Source: Microbacterium lacus
Lineage (GTDB): Bacteria > Actinomycetota > Actinomycetes > Actinomycetales > Microbacteriaceae
DNA length: 64,000 nt
Assembly (NCBI RefSeq): GCF_039531105.1
Contig: NZ_BAAAPK010000001.1
Coordinates: 434,001-498,000 of the forward strand
Reading direction: 5' to 3'
Shown here in pieces: positions 16,975-25,081 of the stretch (positions within the stretch are counted from its first letter, which is position 1; every line of letters begins with the position of its first letter). The notes beneath the pieces were generated by a model. The model ran no database searches. It was not told the origin of the DNA and saw only the letters and a program-made list of their open reading frames with translations. Made by a program: the position numbers and the translations under genes.

Positions 16975-18270
16975 ATGCGCACCCGTCTTCCCGAGCTCTC
17001 GCCGGACGCCGTCGCGGCCGCCGCGCGCCGCGTGATGGCGCGCTGCGGCGAGCTCGCGCGCGTCTCAGCGACGCCGGGAGCGATCGAGCGCGTGTACCTG
17101 TCGCCCGAGCATGCGCGCGTCAACCGCCTCGCGGCGGAGTGGATGCGCGAAGTGGGCATGACGACGAGACAGGATGCCGCGGGCAACCAGACCGCGCGGC
17201 TTGCGGCATCCGACCCCGGCGCCCCGGCGATCCTGCTCGGGTCGCACCTGGACACCGTGCCCGATGCCGGCGCGTTCGACGGGATCGTCGGGGTCCTCAT
17301 GGCGCTGGAGGTCGTTCGGCTGCTGCGTGTGCCGAACGGCGACGGCTGGCTGGCCCCCGGGGCGGCCGCGATCGAGGTGATCGCCTTCTCGGACGAGGAG
17401 GGCACCCGATTCGGCAAGGCCCTGCTCGGTTCGTCGGCGGCGGCCGGCACGTGGGACGAGGCCTGGTGGGCGCTGACGGATGCCGACGGCACGACCCTCC
17501 GCGAGGCGTTCCGCGAGTTCGGCCTCGATCCCGGTCGCATCGGTGAAGCCGCCCGACGCTCGGACGAGCTCGTCGGCTACCTCGAAGCGCATATCGAGCA
17601 GGGACCGGAGCTGGATCGCCGCGGGGAGTCGCTCGCGGTCGTGTCGTCGATCGCGAGTGCCCGCCGGTTCCAGCTCGTGATCGAGGGCGAGGCGCGGCAC
17701 GCCGGGGGCACGCCGTACGACATGCGCCGCGATGCGCTTCTCGGAGCGAGCGAGGTCGCGCTCGCGATCGAGCGCATCTGCCGCGGCGAGCACCACATCA
17801 TCGGGACGGTCGGCCAGCTCGAGGCCTTCCCCGGCGCGGTGAACATCGTGCCCGGCGAGGCGCACCTGAGCCTGGATCTGCGGGGTGAGTTCGACGCGTC
17901 CCGCGACGAGGTGTGGCGCGCGATCAGCGGCGAGCTCGACGCGATCTCGGGGCGCCGTGGCTTGCGGTGGCACGCCCGCGAGATCCACAACGCGCCCGCC
18001 GTCATGTGCGCGCCGCTCCTGCGCGACGTCGTGCGCGAGGGGATCCTCGCGACCCTCCCCGACGGCGCCGACGAGCCTGCGACGATCTTCAGCCGTGCCG
18101 GGCACGACGCGATGGCGATCGGCGCGATCACCGACGTGGGGATGCTGTTCCTTCGCAACCCGGACGGCATCAGCCATCATCCCGAGGAGTCGGTCAGCGC
18201 CGGGGACGTCGCGCTCGGCATCCGCGCCCTCGCCGAATCGGTGCTGCACCTCTCATCCGAGCCCCGCTGA
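16975..18270 (+). CDS. allC: allantoate amidohydrolase (M20)
   Basis: A 431-residue M20 amidohydrolase of the allantoate/N-carbamoyl amino acid group, which releases ammonia and CO2 from allantoate to give ureidoglycine. Metal ligands are in GSHLDTVPDAGAFDG (His91, Asp102), the catalytic Glu is in FSDEEGTRF (141-142), and HIEQGPELD and SRAGHDAMA are diagnostic of this subgroup. It starts 5 bp after the aminotransferase and closes the operon. Beta-ureidopropionase and hydantoinase-linked carbamoylases share the fold, but operon context favours allantoate. Confidence 0.92.
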   Translation: MRTRLPELSPDAVAAAARRVMARCGELARVSATPGAIERVYLSPEHARVNRLAAEWMREVGMTTRQDAAGNQTARLAASDPGAPAILLGSHLDTVPDAGAFDGIVGVLMALEVVRLLRVPNGDGWLAPGAAAIEVIAFSDEEGTRFGKALLGSSAAAGTWDEAWWALTDADGTTLREAFREFGLDPGRIGEAARRSDELVGYLEAHIEQGPELDRRGESLAVVSSIASARRFQLVIEGEARHAGGTPYDMRRDALLGASEVALAIERICRGEHHIIGTVGQLEAFPGAVNIVPGEAHLSLDLRGEFDASRDEVWRAISGELDAISGRRGLRWHAREIHNAPAVMCAPLLRDVVREGILATLPDGADEPATIFSRAGHDAMAIGAITDVGMLFLRNPDGISHHPEESVSAGDVALGIRALAESVLHLSSEPR

Positions 18271-18313
18271 CCCCACGGCAGACGACGCGGCCGGTGGAGC
18301 GGATGCCGGGGCG

Positions 18314-19183
18314 TCAGCGCTGAGACGGCGCCATGCCCATGCGCACCAGCACGATGTTCTCCACGATCTGCACGATGTTGTACAGCAGCAGCGTGATGAG
18401 GGTGATGAGCGCGATCGCTGTCCACAGCTGGGTGAACTGGGCCTGGGCGTTGAACTTCAGGATCGCCCCGCCGATGCCCTGACCGGTCGAGAGCCACTCG
18501 GCGAGCAGGGCACCGGTGACCGCTCCCGGCACCGAGACGCGGGCCGCGGCGAACAGTGACGGACCGGCTCCGGGGATGCTGACCTTCCGCAGCGCCGTGA
18601 GGCGCCCGCCGCCGAACACGTGGATCACGTCGATGCTCTGCCTGCTCGCTCGGCTGAGTCCGAACAGGATGCTGGCGAGCGCGGGGAAGAGCACGACGAT
18701 CGTGCCGATCACGGCGACCGAGGCGACGGTCCCGCGCCCGGTCACCAGGATGATCACGGGCGCGATCGAGACGAGCGGGATCGTGCGCAGGAGCAGGACG
18801 AGCGGCATGACGCCCGCCTCGACCGACTTCGACAGGCTGAACAGGATCGCGAAGACGATCGCGGTGAGCATCCCGAACACGAACCCGATCGACGAGTCCA
18901 CGAGCGTCTGCCACACGAGCGGCGCCATCTGCGCGCGGTGCTCGGCGGCGTCCTCGCCTGCGAAGAGGAAGTTCCAGACGTCGACCGGGCCCTTCGCGAT
19001 GTAGGGCGAGATCCCGGAGAAGCTCACGATCGCCTGCCAGAGCAGCAGGACGACGGCGAACGTGATCGCAGCGTTGCCGAGCGAGCGGCCGATCGTGCGC
19101 AGGAGCGCCTTGCGGCGATCGGCCTTCAGCTGTGCCTGTGCGGCCGGATCGGCGGTCAGGACGAGCCCCGCGGTCTGGGTCAT
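18314..19183 (-). CDS. ABC transporter permease (SsuC/TauC/ThiX type)
   Basis: A 289-residue inner-membrane permease of the nitrate/sulfonate/pyrimidine-precursor class, with about six hydrophobic helices and a GAVTGALLAEWLSTGQGIGGA motif that matches the cytoplasmic loop of this class. Its ATG overlaps the stop of the upstream permease by 4 bp. It is the last gene of a four-gene importer on the minus strand and is convergent with allC, 43 bp away. It probably forms a heterodimer with the protein at 19180-19986. Confidence 0.9.
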   Translation of the reverse strand: MTQTAGLVLTADPAAQAQLKADRRKALLRTIGRSLGNAAITFAVVLLLWQAIVSFSGISPYIAKGPVDVWNFLFAGEDAAEHRAQMAPLVWQTLVDSSIGFVFGMLTAIVFAILFSLSKSVEAGVMPLVLLLRTIPLVSIAPVIILVTGRGTVASVAVIGTIVVLFPALASILFGLSRASRQSIDVIHVFGGGRLTALRKVSIPGAGPSLFAAARVSVPGAVTGALLAEWLSTGQGIGGAILKFNAQAQFTQLWTAIALITLITLLLYNIVQIVENIVLVRMGMAPSQR

Positions 19184-19986
19184 CGCGCCGCTCCCGACAC
19201 CCAGGGGGTCACGACCCGCACGAGGAGCCCGACGAGGCCGTAGGCGACGAGCGCGAACACCGCGCACAGCAGGAATACGGACCAGACGCCCGCGGCATCC
19301 AATTGCCCCTGCAGCCGGATGAGGGTCGGGCCGACGCCGGCCGTGATCGCCCCCAGGTACTCGCCGAGCACGGCACCGAGGAACGCGGTGGGGACGGCGA
19401 TCTGCAGCGCGTTCAGGATCGCCGGGAGCGCGGCGATGAGCCGCACCTTGCGCAGCTGCGTCCACGAGCTGCCGCCGAAGACGCGGACGACGTCGAGCGA
19501 GGCCTTGTCGGCGGATTTGAAGCCGAGGATCGCTCCGACCACCGTCGTGAAGACGCACACGAGCGCCGCGAGGAAGATCGCGGTCGCCGAGGGGTCGCCG
19601 GGGCTCTTCGCACCGCCGAGCACCACGACCGAGATTCCGCCGATCGCGACGATCGGGAGGCAGTAGCTCACGACCGCGATCTGTGTGATGACGGTCTCGG
19701 TCTTCGGGAAGACCAGGACGAACGCGGCGAGCACGAGCGCGATGCCGTTGCCCCACACGTAGCCGATCGCGGCCGCGGTGATCGTGGGCTGGAACACGCT
19801 CCACGCGCCCGCGATGTTGCCGTCCACGAACAGCCACTGGAAGACCGCGAGCGGAGACGGGACCGGCGTGAAGGTCGTCCCCTCCTGCGGCCGGAAGGCG
19901 ATGACCGACATGAGCCACCACAGCAGGACGAGCGAAATCCCACCGATGATGCCGGACGCCCAGGTCGGCATCCGCCCGACACGCAT
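19180..19986 (-). CDS. ABC transporter permease (SsuC/TauC/ThiX type)
   Basis: A 268-residue permease paralogous to its neighbour. It shows FGGSSWTQLRKVRL and VPTAFLGAVLGEYLGA, the coupling-loop motif, and about six membrane segments. An ATG at 19986 abuts the ATPase stop codon (TGATG); a GTG one codon earlier is also possible. Together with the second permease, the ATPase and the lipoprotein it forms a complete importer. Confidence 0.9.
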   Translation of the reverse strand: MRVGRMPTWASGIIGGISLVLLWWLMSVIAFRPQEGTTFTPVPSPLAVFQWLFVDGNIAGAWSVFQPTITAAAIGYVWGNGIALVLAAFVLVFPKTETVITQIAVVSYCLPIVAIGGISVVVLGGAKSPGDPSATAIFLAALVCVFTTVVGAILGFKSADKASLDVVRVFGGSSWTQLRKVRLIAALPAILNALQIAVPTAFLGAVLGEYLGAITAGVGPTLIRLQGQLDAAGVWSVFLLCAVFALVAYGLVGLLVRVVTPWVSGAAR

Positions 19987-20807
19987 CACGCCTCCGCTTC
20001 GGCGCGCCCGTCCGAGCCGAACAGCAGTTCGGAGGCACGGTCGACGTACGCGTGGAACTCGGGCGTGCGCATCAGATCGGGGGTGCGCGGACGGGGAAGG
20101 TCGATCTCGATGATCTCCTTCACCCGACCGGGCCGCGGCGACATGACCGCCACGCGGTCGGCGAGGAAGATCGCCTCGCTGATGCCGTGCGTGACCAGGA
20201 GCGTCGTGGCGGGCTTCTCGGTCCAGATGCGCAGGAGCTCGAGATTGAGGTTCTGCCGCGTCATGTCATCGAGCGCGCCGAACGGCTCGTCCAGCAGCAG
20301 CACGGACGGCTTGAGCACGAGTGCGCGCGCGATCGAGGCGCGCTGGCGCATGCCGCCGGAAAGCTGGGCGGGCTTGGCGCCCGCGAAATCCTTCAGTCCG
20401 ACGAGGGCGATGAGCTCGTCGACGTAGTCCTTGTCGACAGGCTTGCCCGCCACCTCGAAGGGCAGCTCGATGTTCTTGCGGACGCTCCGCCAGGGGAGCA
20501 GCGCGTGGTCCTGGAAGGCGATGCCGAGCTCGCTCGCGGCGCGGAGCTGGTCGGGTGATTCGCCGTCCACGAGCGCGGTGCCCGATGTCGGGTGGTCGAG
20601 TGCCGCGAGGATCCGCAGGATCGTCGACTTCCCGCAGCCGGACGGACCGAGCAGGGCCAGGAACGAGCCCTTCTCGGTGTGCAGGTCGGTGTCCTGAAGA
20701 GCGAGGAGCGTCTTGCCGCCGCGCAGGGCGAACGACTTCGAGACTCCGGAGATCTGGATGCCGGTGCCCGTCTGGGCACCGGCATCCGTCTGTGGTGCGG
20801 TGGTCAT
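19986..20807 (-). CDS. ABC transporter ATP-binding protein
   Basis: A 273-residue ATPase of the nitrate/sulfonate/taurine class. Walker A is GPSGCGKST at residues 54-62, the Q-loop is [10 protein letters not shown], the signature is LSGGMRQR at 149-156, Walker B is VLLLDEP at 169-175, and the switch His is in [10 protein letters not shown]. It lies 28 bp downstream of the binding-protein gene and is coupled to the permeases. Cytosolic, it powers import. Confidence 0.95.
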   Translation of the reverse strand: MTTAPQTDAGAQTGTGIQISGVSKSFALRGGKTLLALQDTDLHTEKGSFLALLGPSGCGKSTILRILAALDHPTSGTALVDGESPDQLRAASELGIAFQDHALLPWRSVRKNIELPFEVAGKPVDKDYVDELIALVGLKDFAGAKPAQLSGGMRQRASIARALVLKPSVLLLDEPFGALDDMTRQNLNLELLRIWTEKPATTLLVTHGISEAIFLADRVAVMSPRPGRVKEIIEIDLPRPRTPDLMRTPEFHAYVDRASELLFGSDGRAEAEA

Positions 20808-20835
20808 GATTCCTTCGCGTGAGCGAATTACCCGG

Positions 20836-21936
20836 TCAGGGGAGGTACTTCACGAGGTCGGGGTTCTCCTCGTAGATCTCGTCGATGATCGACGTGTCGA
20901 AGAGCTGGTCCGCCGTGAGGTCCCACCCGGAGGTCTTGAGCGACGCGAGAGTCTGCTTCTTCAGGTCGTCCGAGATCGTGAACAGGCCGTTGGCCTCGGT
21001 CTCGTCGGTCGAGATCAGCAGCGCCTGCGCGGCGATGCCCGCAGCGACCTTCTCAGGGTCGAGTTCACCGAACGTGAGGTCCCCCGCCGCTGCCGACTCG
21101 TTGTAGTAGTCGGTCACGAGCGACACGGTGTCCTCGACGGGCTCGGTGAACGTGTCGGTCCAGCCCTTGATCTCGGCGATCAGGAACGCCTTCAGCAGGT
21201 CGCGGTTCTCGGCGAGGTACTGATCGGTCACCGTGAAGGTCTCCGCGACATACGGCAGGCCGTTCTCGGCGTAGGCGAGGTTCGTCACGGGGTAGCCGGC
21301 CATCTCGACCGTGATCGCCTCGTTCGTCAGGTAGGCCATGAAGCCGTCGACCTCGCCGTTGATGAGCGGGGTCGGGTCGAAGTCGACCGGAACGATCTCG
21401 ACCTCGCTCGGGTCGATGTCGTTCGCGGCGAGGAGCGCCGCGAACACCGACGCGTTCGAGTCCTGCACGCCGATCTTCTTGCCGATGAGGTCTTCCGGCG
21501 TCTTGATGTCGCCGCCTTCGGCGAGCGAGAGGATCGTGAACGGGTTCTTCTGGAACGTCGCGCCGATGATCTTCAGCGGGGCGTCCTGCTCGGCGACAGC
21601 CGCACCGACCGATGCCGCGTCGCTCAGGGCCACCTGGACCGAACCGGAGAGGAGCTTGGCCACGCCGGTGTCGGGGCCGGCGATGCCGGTCACCTCGCCG
21701 AAGCCCGCCTCGTCGTAGTAGCCGTTCTCATAGGCGTAGAACTCGCCCGCGAACTCCTCGTTCTTGATCCACGAGTACTGGACGCTGATGTCACCGAACG
21801 AGGCGGCTTCGCTGGATCCGCCCGACGCGGCGGGCGTCGATCCGCCGGACGCGCATCCGGCGAGGACGAGGGCGGAGGCGAGGACGGCCGCGGCGATCGC
21901 GCCGACGCGCCGAGGCAGTGTGCTGTGTGTTGCCAT
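20836..21936 (-). CDS. NMT1/THI5-like ABC substrate-binding lipoprotein
   Basis: A 366-residue binding protein with a lipoprotein signal peptide ending at Cys28 (VLAGC), then a Ser/Gly linker and an NMT1-like periplasmic-binding fold ([30 protein letters not shown]). The family binds thiamine pyrimidine precursors, sulfonates, riboflavin or nucleobases. Flanked by purine-catabolic genes on both sides, a purine-derived or hydantoin-like ligand is plausible but unproven. A minus-strand TAGCGT box (plus 21975-21980) and an AGAAGGG ribosome site precede it. Confidence 0.9.
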   Translation of the reverse strand: MATHSTLPRRVGAIAAAVLASALVLAGCASGGSTPAASGGSSEAASFGDISVQYSWIKNEEFAGEFYAYENGYYDEAGFGEVTGIAGPDTGVAKLLSGSVQVALSDAASVGAAVAEQDAPLKIIGATFQKNPFTILSLAEGGDIKTPEDLIGKKIGVQDSNASVFAALLAANDIDPSEVEIVPVDFDPTPLINGEVDGFMAYLTNEAITVEMAGYPVTNLAYAENGLPYVAETFTVTDQYLAENRDLLKAFLIAEIKGWTDTFTEPVEDTVSLVTDYYNESAAAGDLTFGELDPEKVAAGIAAQALLISTDETEANGLFTISDDLKKQTLASLKTSGWDLTADQLFDTSIIDEIYEENPDLVKYLP

Positions 21937-21994
21937 CGGGTTGGCATCCCTTCTGATGCAGTGTGATCAGACAGACGCTAGGCGGCGCACGTTT

Positions 21995-22013
21995 CACGAC
22001 GTCGGTCGTCGTG
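21995..22013. promoter_or_regulatory. inverted repeat near the -35 region of the NMT1-type importer operon
   Basis: CACGACG and CGTCGTG (7-bp perfect arms) flank the 5-nt centre TCGGT. The repeat lies about 15 bp upstream of the TAGCGT box on the minus strand, where a -35 element would be expected, and 44 bp from the end of the deaminase gene. It may be a regulator site; no cognate regulator is adjacent. Confidence 0.4.
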
Positions 22014-22056
22014 TTTCGGCGGTGTGACGCCTGCCGCGGGATGCCGCTCCTCTCGC

Positions 22057-22566
22057 TCAGGACGAGCGGCGGTCCCAGAACTCGGCGTGCACCTCGGCGG
22101 CTCCGGGAAGCGGCACCGGGCCCACCACCAGGGTCGCCCTGCCGCCGCGGGAGAACACCTCTCGGCTCGGCAGCGCGAGCTCCTGCTCGCCGTCGTTCTC
22201 GTGGACGATCCGGTCGAGCTCATCCGATCCGAGCGCGTACACCACCCGCGGGATCACGGCCCAGTAGATCGCGCCCGAGCACATCGCGCACGGCTCGGTG
22301 CTCGTGTACAGCGTCGAGGCGGCGACGATCTCCGGGGACAGGGCGCGCGAGGCGTTCCGGACGAGATTGGTCTCGGCGTGCCCGGTCGGGTCGCGGTCGG
22401 TCTCGACGGAGTTCAGCCCCTCGACGACCGTGCCGTCGGGTGTCACGAGGACGGCGCCGAACGGGTGGTCACCGCGCTCACGCGCGGCGAAAGCGAGGCG
22501 GATCGCGTGCTCGAGGTGCGGCACGTCCTCGGCCGACAGGCCGTCGATGTCCAGGTGCGGGCTCAT
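22057..22566 (-). CDS. nucleoside/base deaminase of the CDA fold (possible guanine deaminase or related)
   Basis: A 169-residue zinc deaminase. Zinc ligands and catalytic Glu are in GHAETN (residues 62-67) and EPCAMCSGA (91-99). The architecture matches the group that includes Bacillus-type guanine deaminase and small purine/cytosine deaminases rather than tRNA adenosine deaminase, which usually carries a different C-terminal part. The minus-strand TAACGT box (plus 22573-22578) ends 6 nt before the ATG, suggesting a leaderless mRNA. Its purine setting suggests a base-deaminating role. Confidence 0.82.
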   Translation of the reverse strand: MSPHLDIDGLSAEDVPHLEHAIRLAFAARERGDHPFGAVLVTPDGTVVEGLNSVETDRDPTGHAETNLVRNASRALSPEIVAASTLYTSTEPCAMCSGAIYWAVIPRVVYALGSDELDRIVHENDGEQELALPSREVFSRGGRATLVVGPVPLPGAAEVHAEFWDRRSS

Positions 22567-22590
22567 GCCGCGACGTTATCCGATGCCGCC

Positions 22591-23514
22591 TCAGCTCTCG
22601 TACACGACGTTCAGCGGGGGCTCGCCGGCCAGCATCCGCTCGATCTGATGCCGGATGAGCTTCACGGTCCGCGGTGTCATGGCGCTGGAGGCCCCGCCCA
22701 CGTGCGGCACGATCAGCGCGCCGGGTGCCGTCCACAGCGGATGGTCGGCCGGCAGCGGCTCGGGATCGGTGACATCGAGCGCCGCGCGCAGGCGCCCGCG
22801 CTCGAGCTCGGCGACGAGGGCATCCGTGTCGATGAGCGGACCGCGTCCGACGTTGATCACGAGGGCGCCGTCCGGCAGCGCCGCGAGGGCGTCGGCGTCG
22901 AGGATGTGCCGGGTCGCATCGCCTCCCGGCAGAGTGAGGATCACGATCTCGGCCTCGGGGAGGAGCTCGTGCAGACGCTCGACGCCGTGCACCGGCATCC
23001 CGTCCTCGAACCGGGCTCGCGACGCGAGCACCGTGAGCTCGACCTCGAAGGGAGCGAGCCGCGCGGCCACAGCCTTGCCGACGCCGCCGTACCCGATCAG
23101 CAGCACCCGGCGGTCGGCGAGGCTCTCGGAGAAACGCGAGGCCCACCGGCGCTCCTGCTGCGCGAGGACGAATTCGGGGAGGTGCCGCTGCGCGGCGATC
23201 GCGAGGCCGACCGCCAATTCGGCCGTGGAGGCCTCGTGGACCGACGCGGCGTTCGCGAAGACGTGCCCGGGCGGCAGCTCGTCTTCGATTCCCTCGTACC
23301 CGATCGACTGGCTCTGCACGAGGCGAGTCCGCACCCCGGCCAGGCGCGGCATGATCTTCTTCATCGACATGTAGGGCGGGACGACGAGGTCGATCGTCTC
23401 CCGCGGTGACGCATCCTTCATGTCCCAGACGGTGATCTCGACTCCGTCCGGGGAGGGTCGGAGAGCTTCGGCGAGCTCCTCGGTCGGGACGGACACCACG
23501 ATGTTCGCGCTCAT
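22591..23514 (-). CDS. D-2-hydroxyacid dehydrogenase (NAD(P)-dependent)
   Basis: A 307-residue oxidoreductase. The Rossmann motif GYGGVGKAVA starts at residue 141, the catalytic Arg is in INVGRGPLIDTDAL, and the His is in VPHVGGASSA. Typical substrates are glyoxylate, hydroxypyruvate, phosphoglycerate or other 2-oxoacids. Since the allantoin pathway handles glyoxylate, a glyoxylate or hydroxypyruvate reductase role is possible. A minus-strand TAGCGT box (plus 23521-23526) ends 6 nt before the ATG. It is divergent from xdhA, with 79 bp between the two start codons. Confidence 0.88.
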   Translation of the reverse strand: MSANIVVSVPTEELAEALRPSPDGVEITVWDMKDASPRETIDLVVPPYMSMKKIMPRLAGVRTRLVQSQSIGYEGIEDELPPGHVFANAASVHEASTAELAVGLAIAAQRHLPEFVLAQQERRWASRFSESLADRRVLLIGYGGVGKAVAARLAPFEVELTVLASRARFEDGMPVHGVERLHELLPEAEIVILTLPGGDATRHILDADALAALPDGALVINVGRGPLIDTDALVAELERGRLRAALDVTDPEPLPADHPLWTAPGALIVPHVGGASSAMTPRTVKLIRHQIERMLAGEPPLNVVYES

Positions 23515-23593
23515 GCCTCCACGCTACGTGAGCCGCCGATCGAACCGCCTCGGGGTGCGACCCGCCGAAACATGCCGCACGTACAATCGCGAC

Positions 23594-25081
23594 GTGGAGC
23601 AAGATCCGGACGAGTCCGCCCTGACCGTCAACGGCACCGAGCGCTCGCTGCGCGGCGTGCCGGTGCACACCAACGCGCTCGAGTGGCTGCGGTCGACCGG
23701 GCTGCCGGGCAGCAAGGAGGGCTGCGCGGAGGGTGAGTGCGGTGCGTGCGCGGTGCTCATGGCGATGCCCGACCCCGACGGCGGCACCGCGTGGACCGCG
23801 GTGAACTCGTGCCTGGTCCCCGCCTACGCCCTCGTCGGCCAAGAGGTGGTCACGGCCGAAGGACTGGGCGCGCCCGAGGACCTGCATCCCGTGCAGGAGA
23901 GCCTCGCCGCGGCCGGTGGGTCGCAGTGCGGGTATTGCACGCCCGGCTTCGCGTGCAGCATGGCGGGCGAGTTCTACCGCGCCGATCGTCGCCCCGCGGA
24001 TGCCGCCGCCGATCGCCCCGACGAGCCGGAGGCGATCGACGACCCCCACGCCCACCATGGACCGAACGGCTTCGATCTGCATGCGCTCAGCGGCAATCTG
24101 TGCCGCTGCACCGGCTATCGGCCGATCCGCGACGCGGCATACGCCCTCGGGATGCCGGACCCCGACGACCCGCTCGCGGCGCGGCGGCGGTTCCCTGCGC
24201 CCGAGGCGTTCGTCACCGACACCACGGTCGACGGCCGGAGGTTCGTGCGTCCCGCCGAGCTGTCCGACGCGCTCCACCTGCTCCGCGTCGAGCCGACCGC
24301 GCAGATCGTGGCCGGCGCCACCGACTGGGGTGTCGAGGTGAACCTGCGCGCGGCCCGGGCCGATCTCGCGATCGCGATCGACCGGCTGCCCGAGCTGCGC
24401 ACGCTCGCCGAGACGGACGAGGAGATCGAGATCGGCGCAGCCCTCACGATCGCGGAGGTGCAGCGTGCGCTCGCCGGGCGCGTCCCGCTCCTGGACCAGC
24501 TCGCCCCGCAGTTCGCCTCGCCGCTCATCCGCAACCGCGCCACGATCGGCGGCAACCTCGGCACCGGGTCGCCGATCGGCGACGCGAGTCCGGCGCTGCT
24601 CGCGCTCGGCGCGCGCGTCGTGCTCGCCTGCGCCGACGGAGAGCGGGTGATCGCCCTCGAGGACTACTTCACCGGCTATCGGAAGAGCGTCCGCCGCCCC
24701 GACGAACTCATCCGCGCGGTCCGCGTGCCGCTGCCCCTCGCGCGGGTCACCGCGTTCCACAAGATCAGCAAGCGCCGGTTCGACGACATCTCGAGCGTCG
24801 CGGTCGCGTTCGCCCTCGGCATCCGTCGCGGCGTCGTCACCGACGCCCGCATCGGTCTGGGGGGTGTCGCGGCGACGCCGATCCGCGCGCGCGCGACCGA
24901 GCAGGCGCTCGTCGGCCGGGAGTGGAGCATCCCGACGATCCGCGACGCCGCCGCCGTGCTCGGTGCCGAGGGCACCCCGCTCTCGGACCACCGTGCGAGC
25001 GGCGAGTATCGGGCGCTCATGCTCGGCAACGCGCTGCGCAAGCTCTACGCCCGCCGCCCGCACGCGGAGGCCGTCGCATGA
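23594..25081 (+). CDS. xdhA: xanthine dehydrogenase small subunit (2Fe-2S / FAD)
   Basis: A 495-residue subunit. A plant-type ferredoxin domain (Cys44, 49, 52 in GCAEGECGACAV; Cys73) is followed by the second 2Fe-2S helical domain (SQCGYCTPGF; NLCRCTGYRPI). A 27-residue hydrophilic insert separates those two cysteine pairs. The FAD domain carries ATIGGNLGTGSPIGD. The GTG at 23594 is 6 nt downstream of TACAAT (23582-23587), so a leaderless transcript is likely; the upstream part of the frame is non-coding. It passes electrons from the molybdenum centre to FAD and NAD. It overlaps xdhB by 4 bp. Confidence 0.94.
   Translation: MEQDPDESALTVNGTERSLRGVPVHTNALEWLRSTGLPGSKEGCAEGECGACAVLMAMPDPDGGTAWTAVNSCLVPAYALVGQEVVTAEGLGAPEDLHPVQESLAAAGGSQCGYCTPGFACSMAGEFYRADRRPADAAADRPDEPEAIDDPHAHHGPNGFDLHALSGNLCRCTGYRPIRDAAYALGMPDPDDPLAARRRFPAPEAFVTDTTVDGRRFVRPAELSDALHLLRVEPTAQIVAGATDWGVEVNLRAARADLAIAIDRLPELRTLAETDEEIEIGAALTIAEVQRALAGRVPLLDQLAPQFASPLIRNRATIGGNLGTGSPIGDASPALLALGARVVLACADGERVIALEDYFTGYRKSVRRPDELIRAVRVPLPLARVTAFHKISKRRFDDISSVAVAFALGIRRGVVTDARIGLGGVAATPIRARATEQALVGREWSIPTIRDAAAVLGAEGTPLSDHRASGEYRALMLGNALRKLYARRPHAEAVA

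Noticed and set aside
22478..25063. Open frame of 861 codons antisense to the dehydrogenase and xdhA
   Set aside because: It spans several real genes in a shadow frame and encodes only Arg/Ala/Asp-rich sequence.
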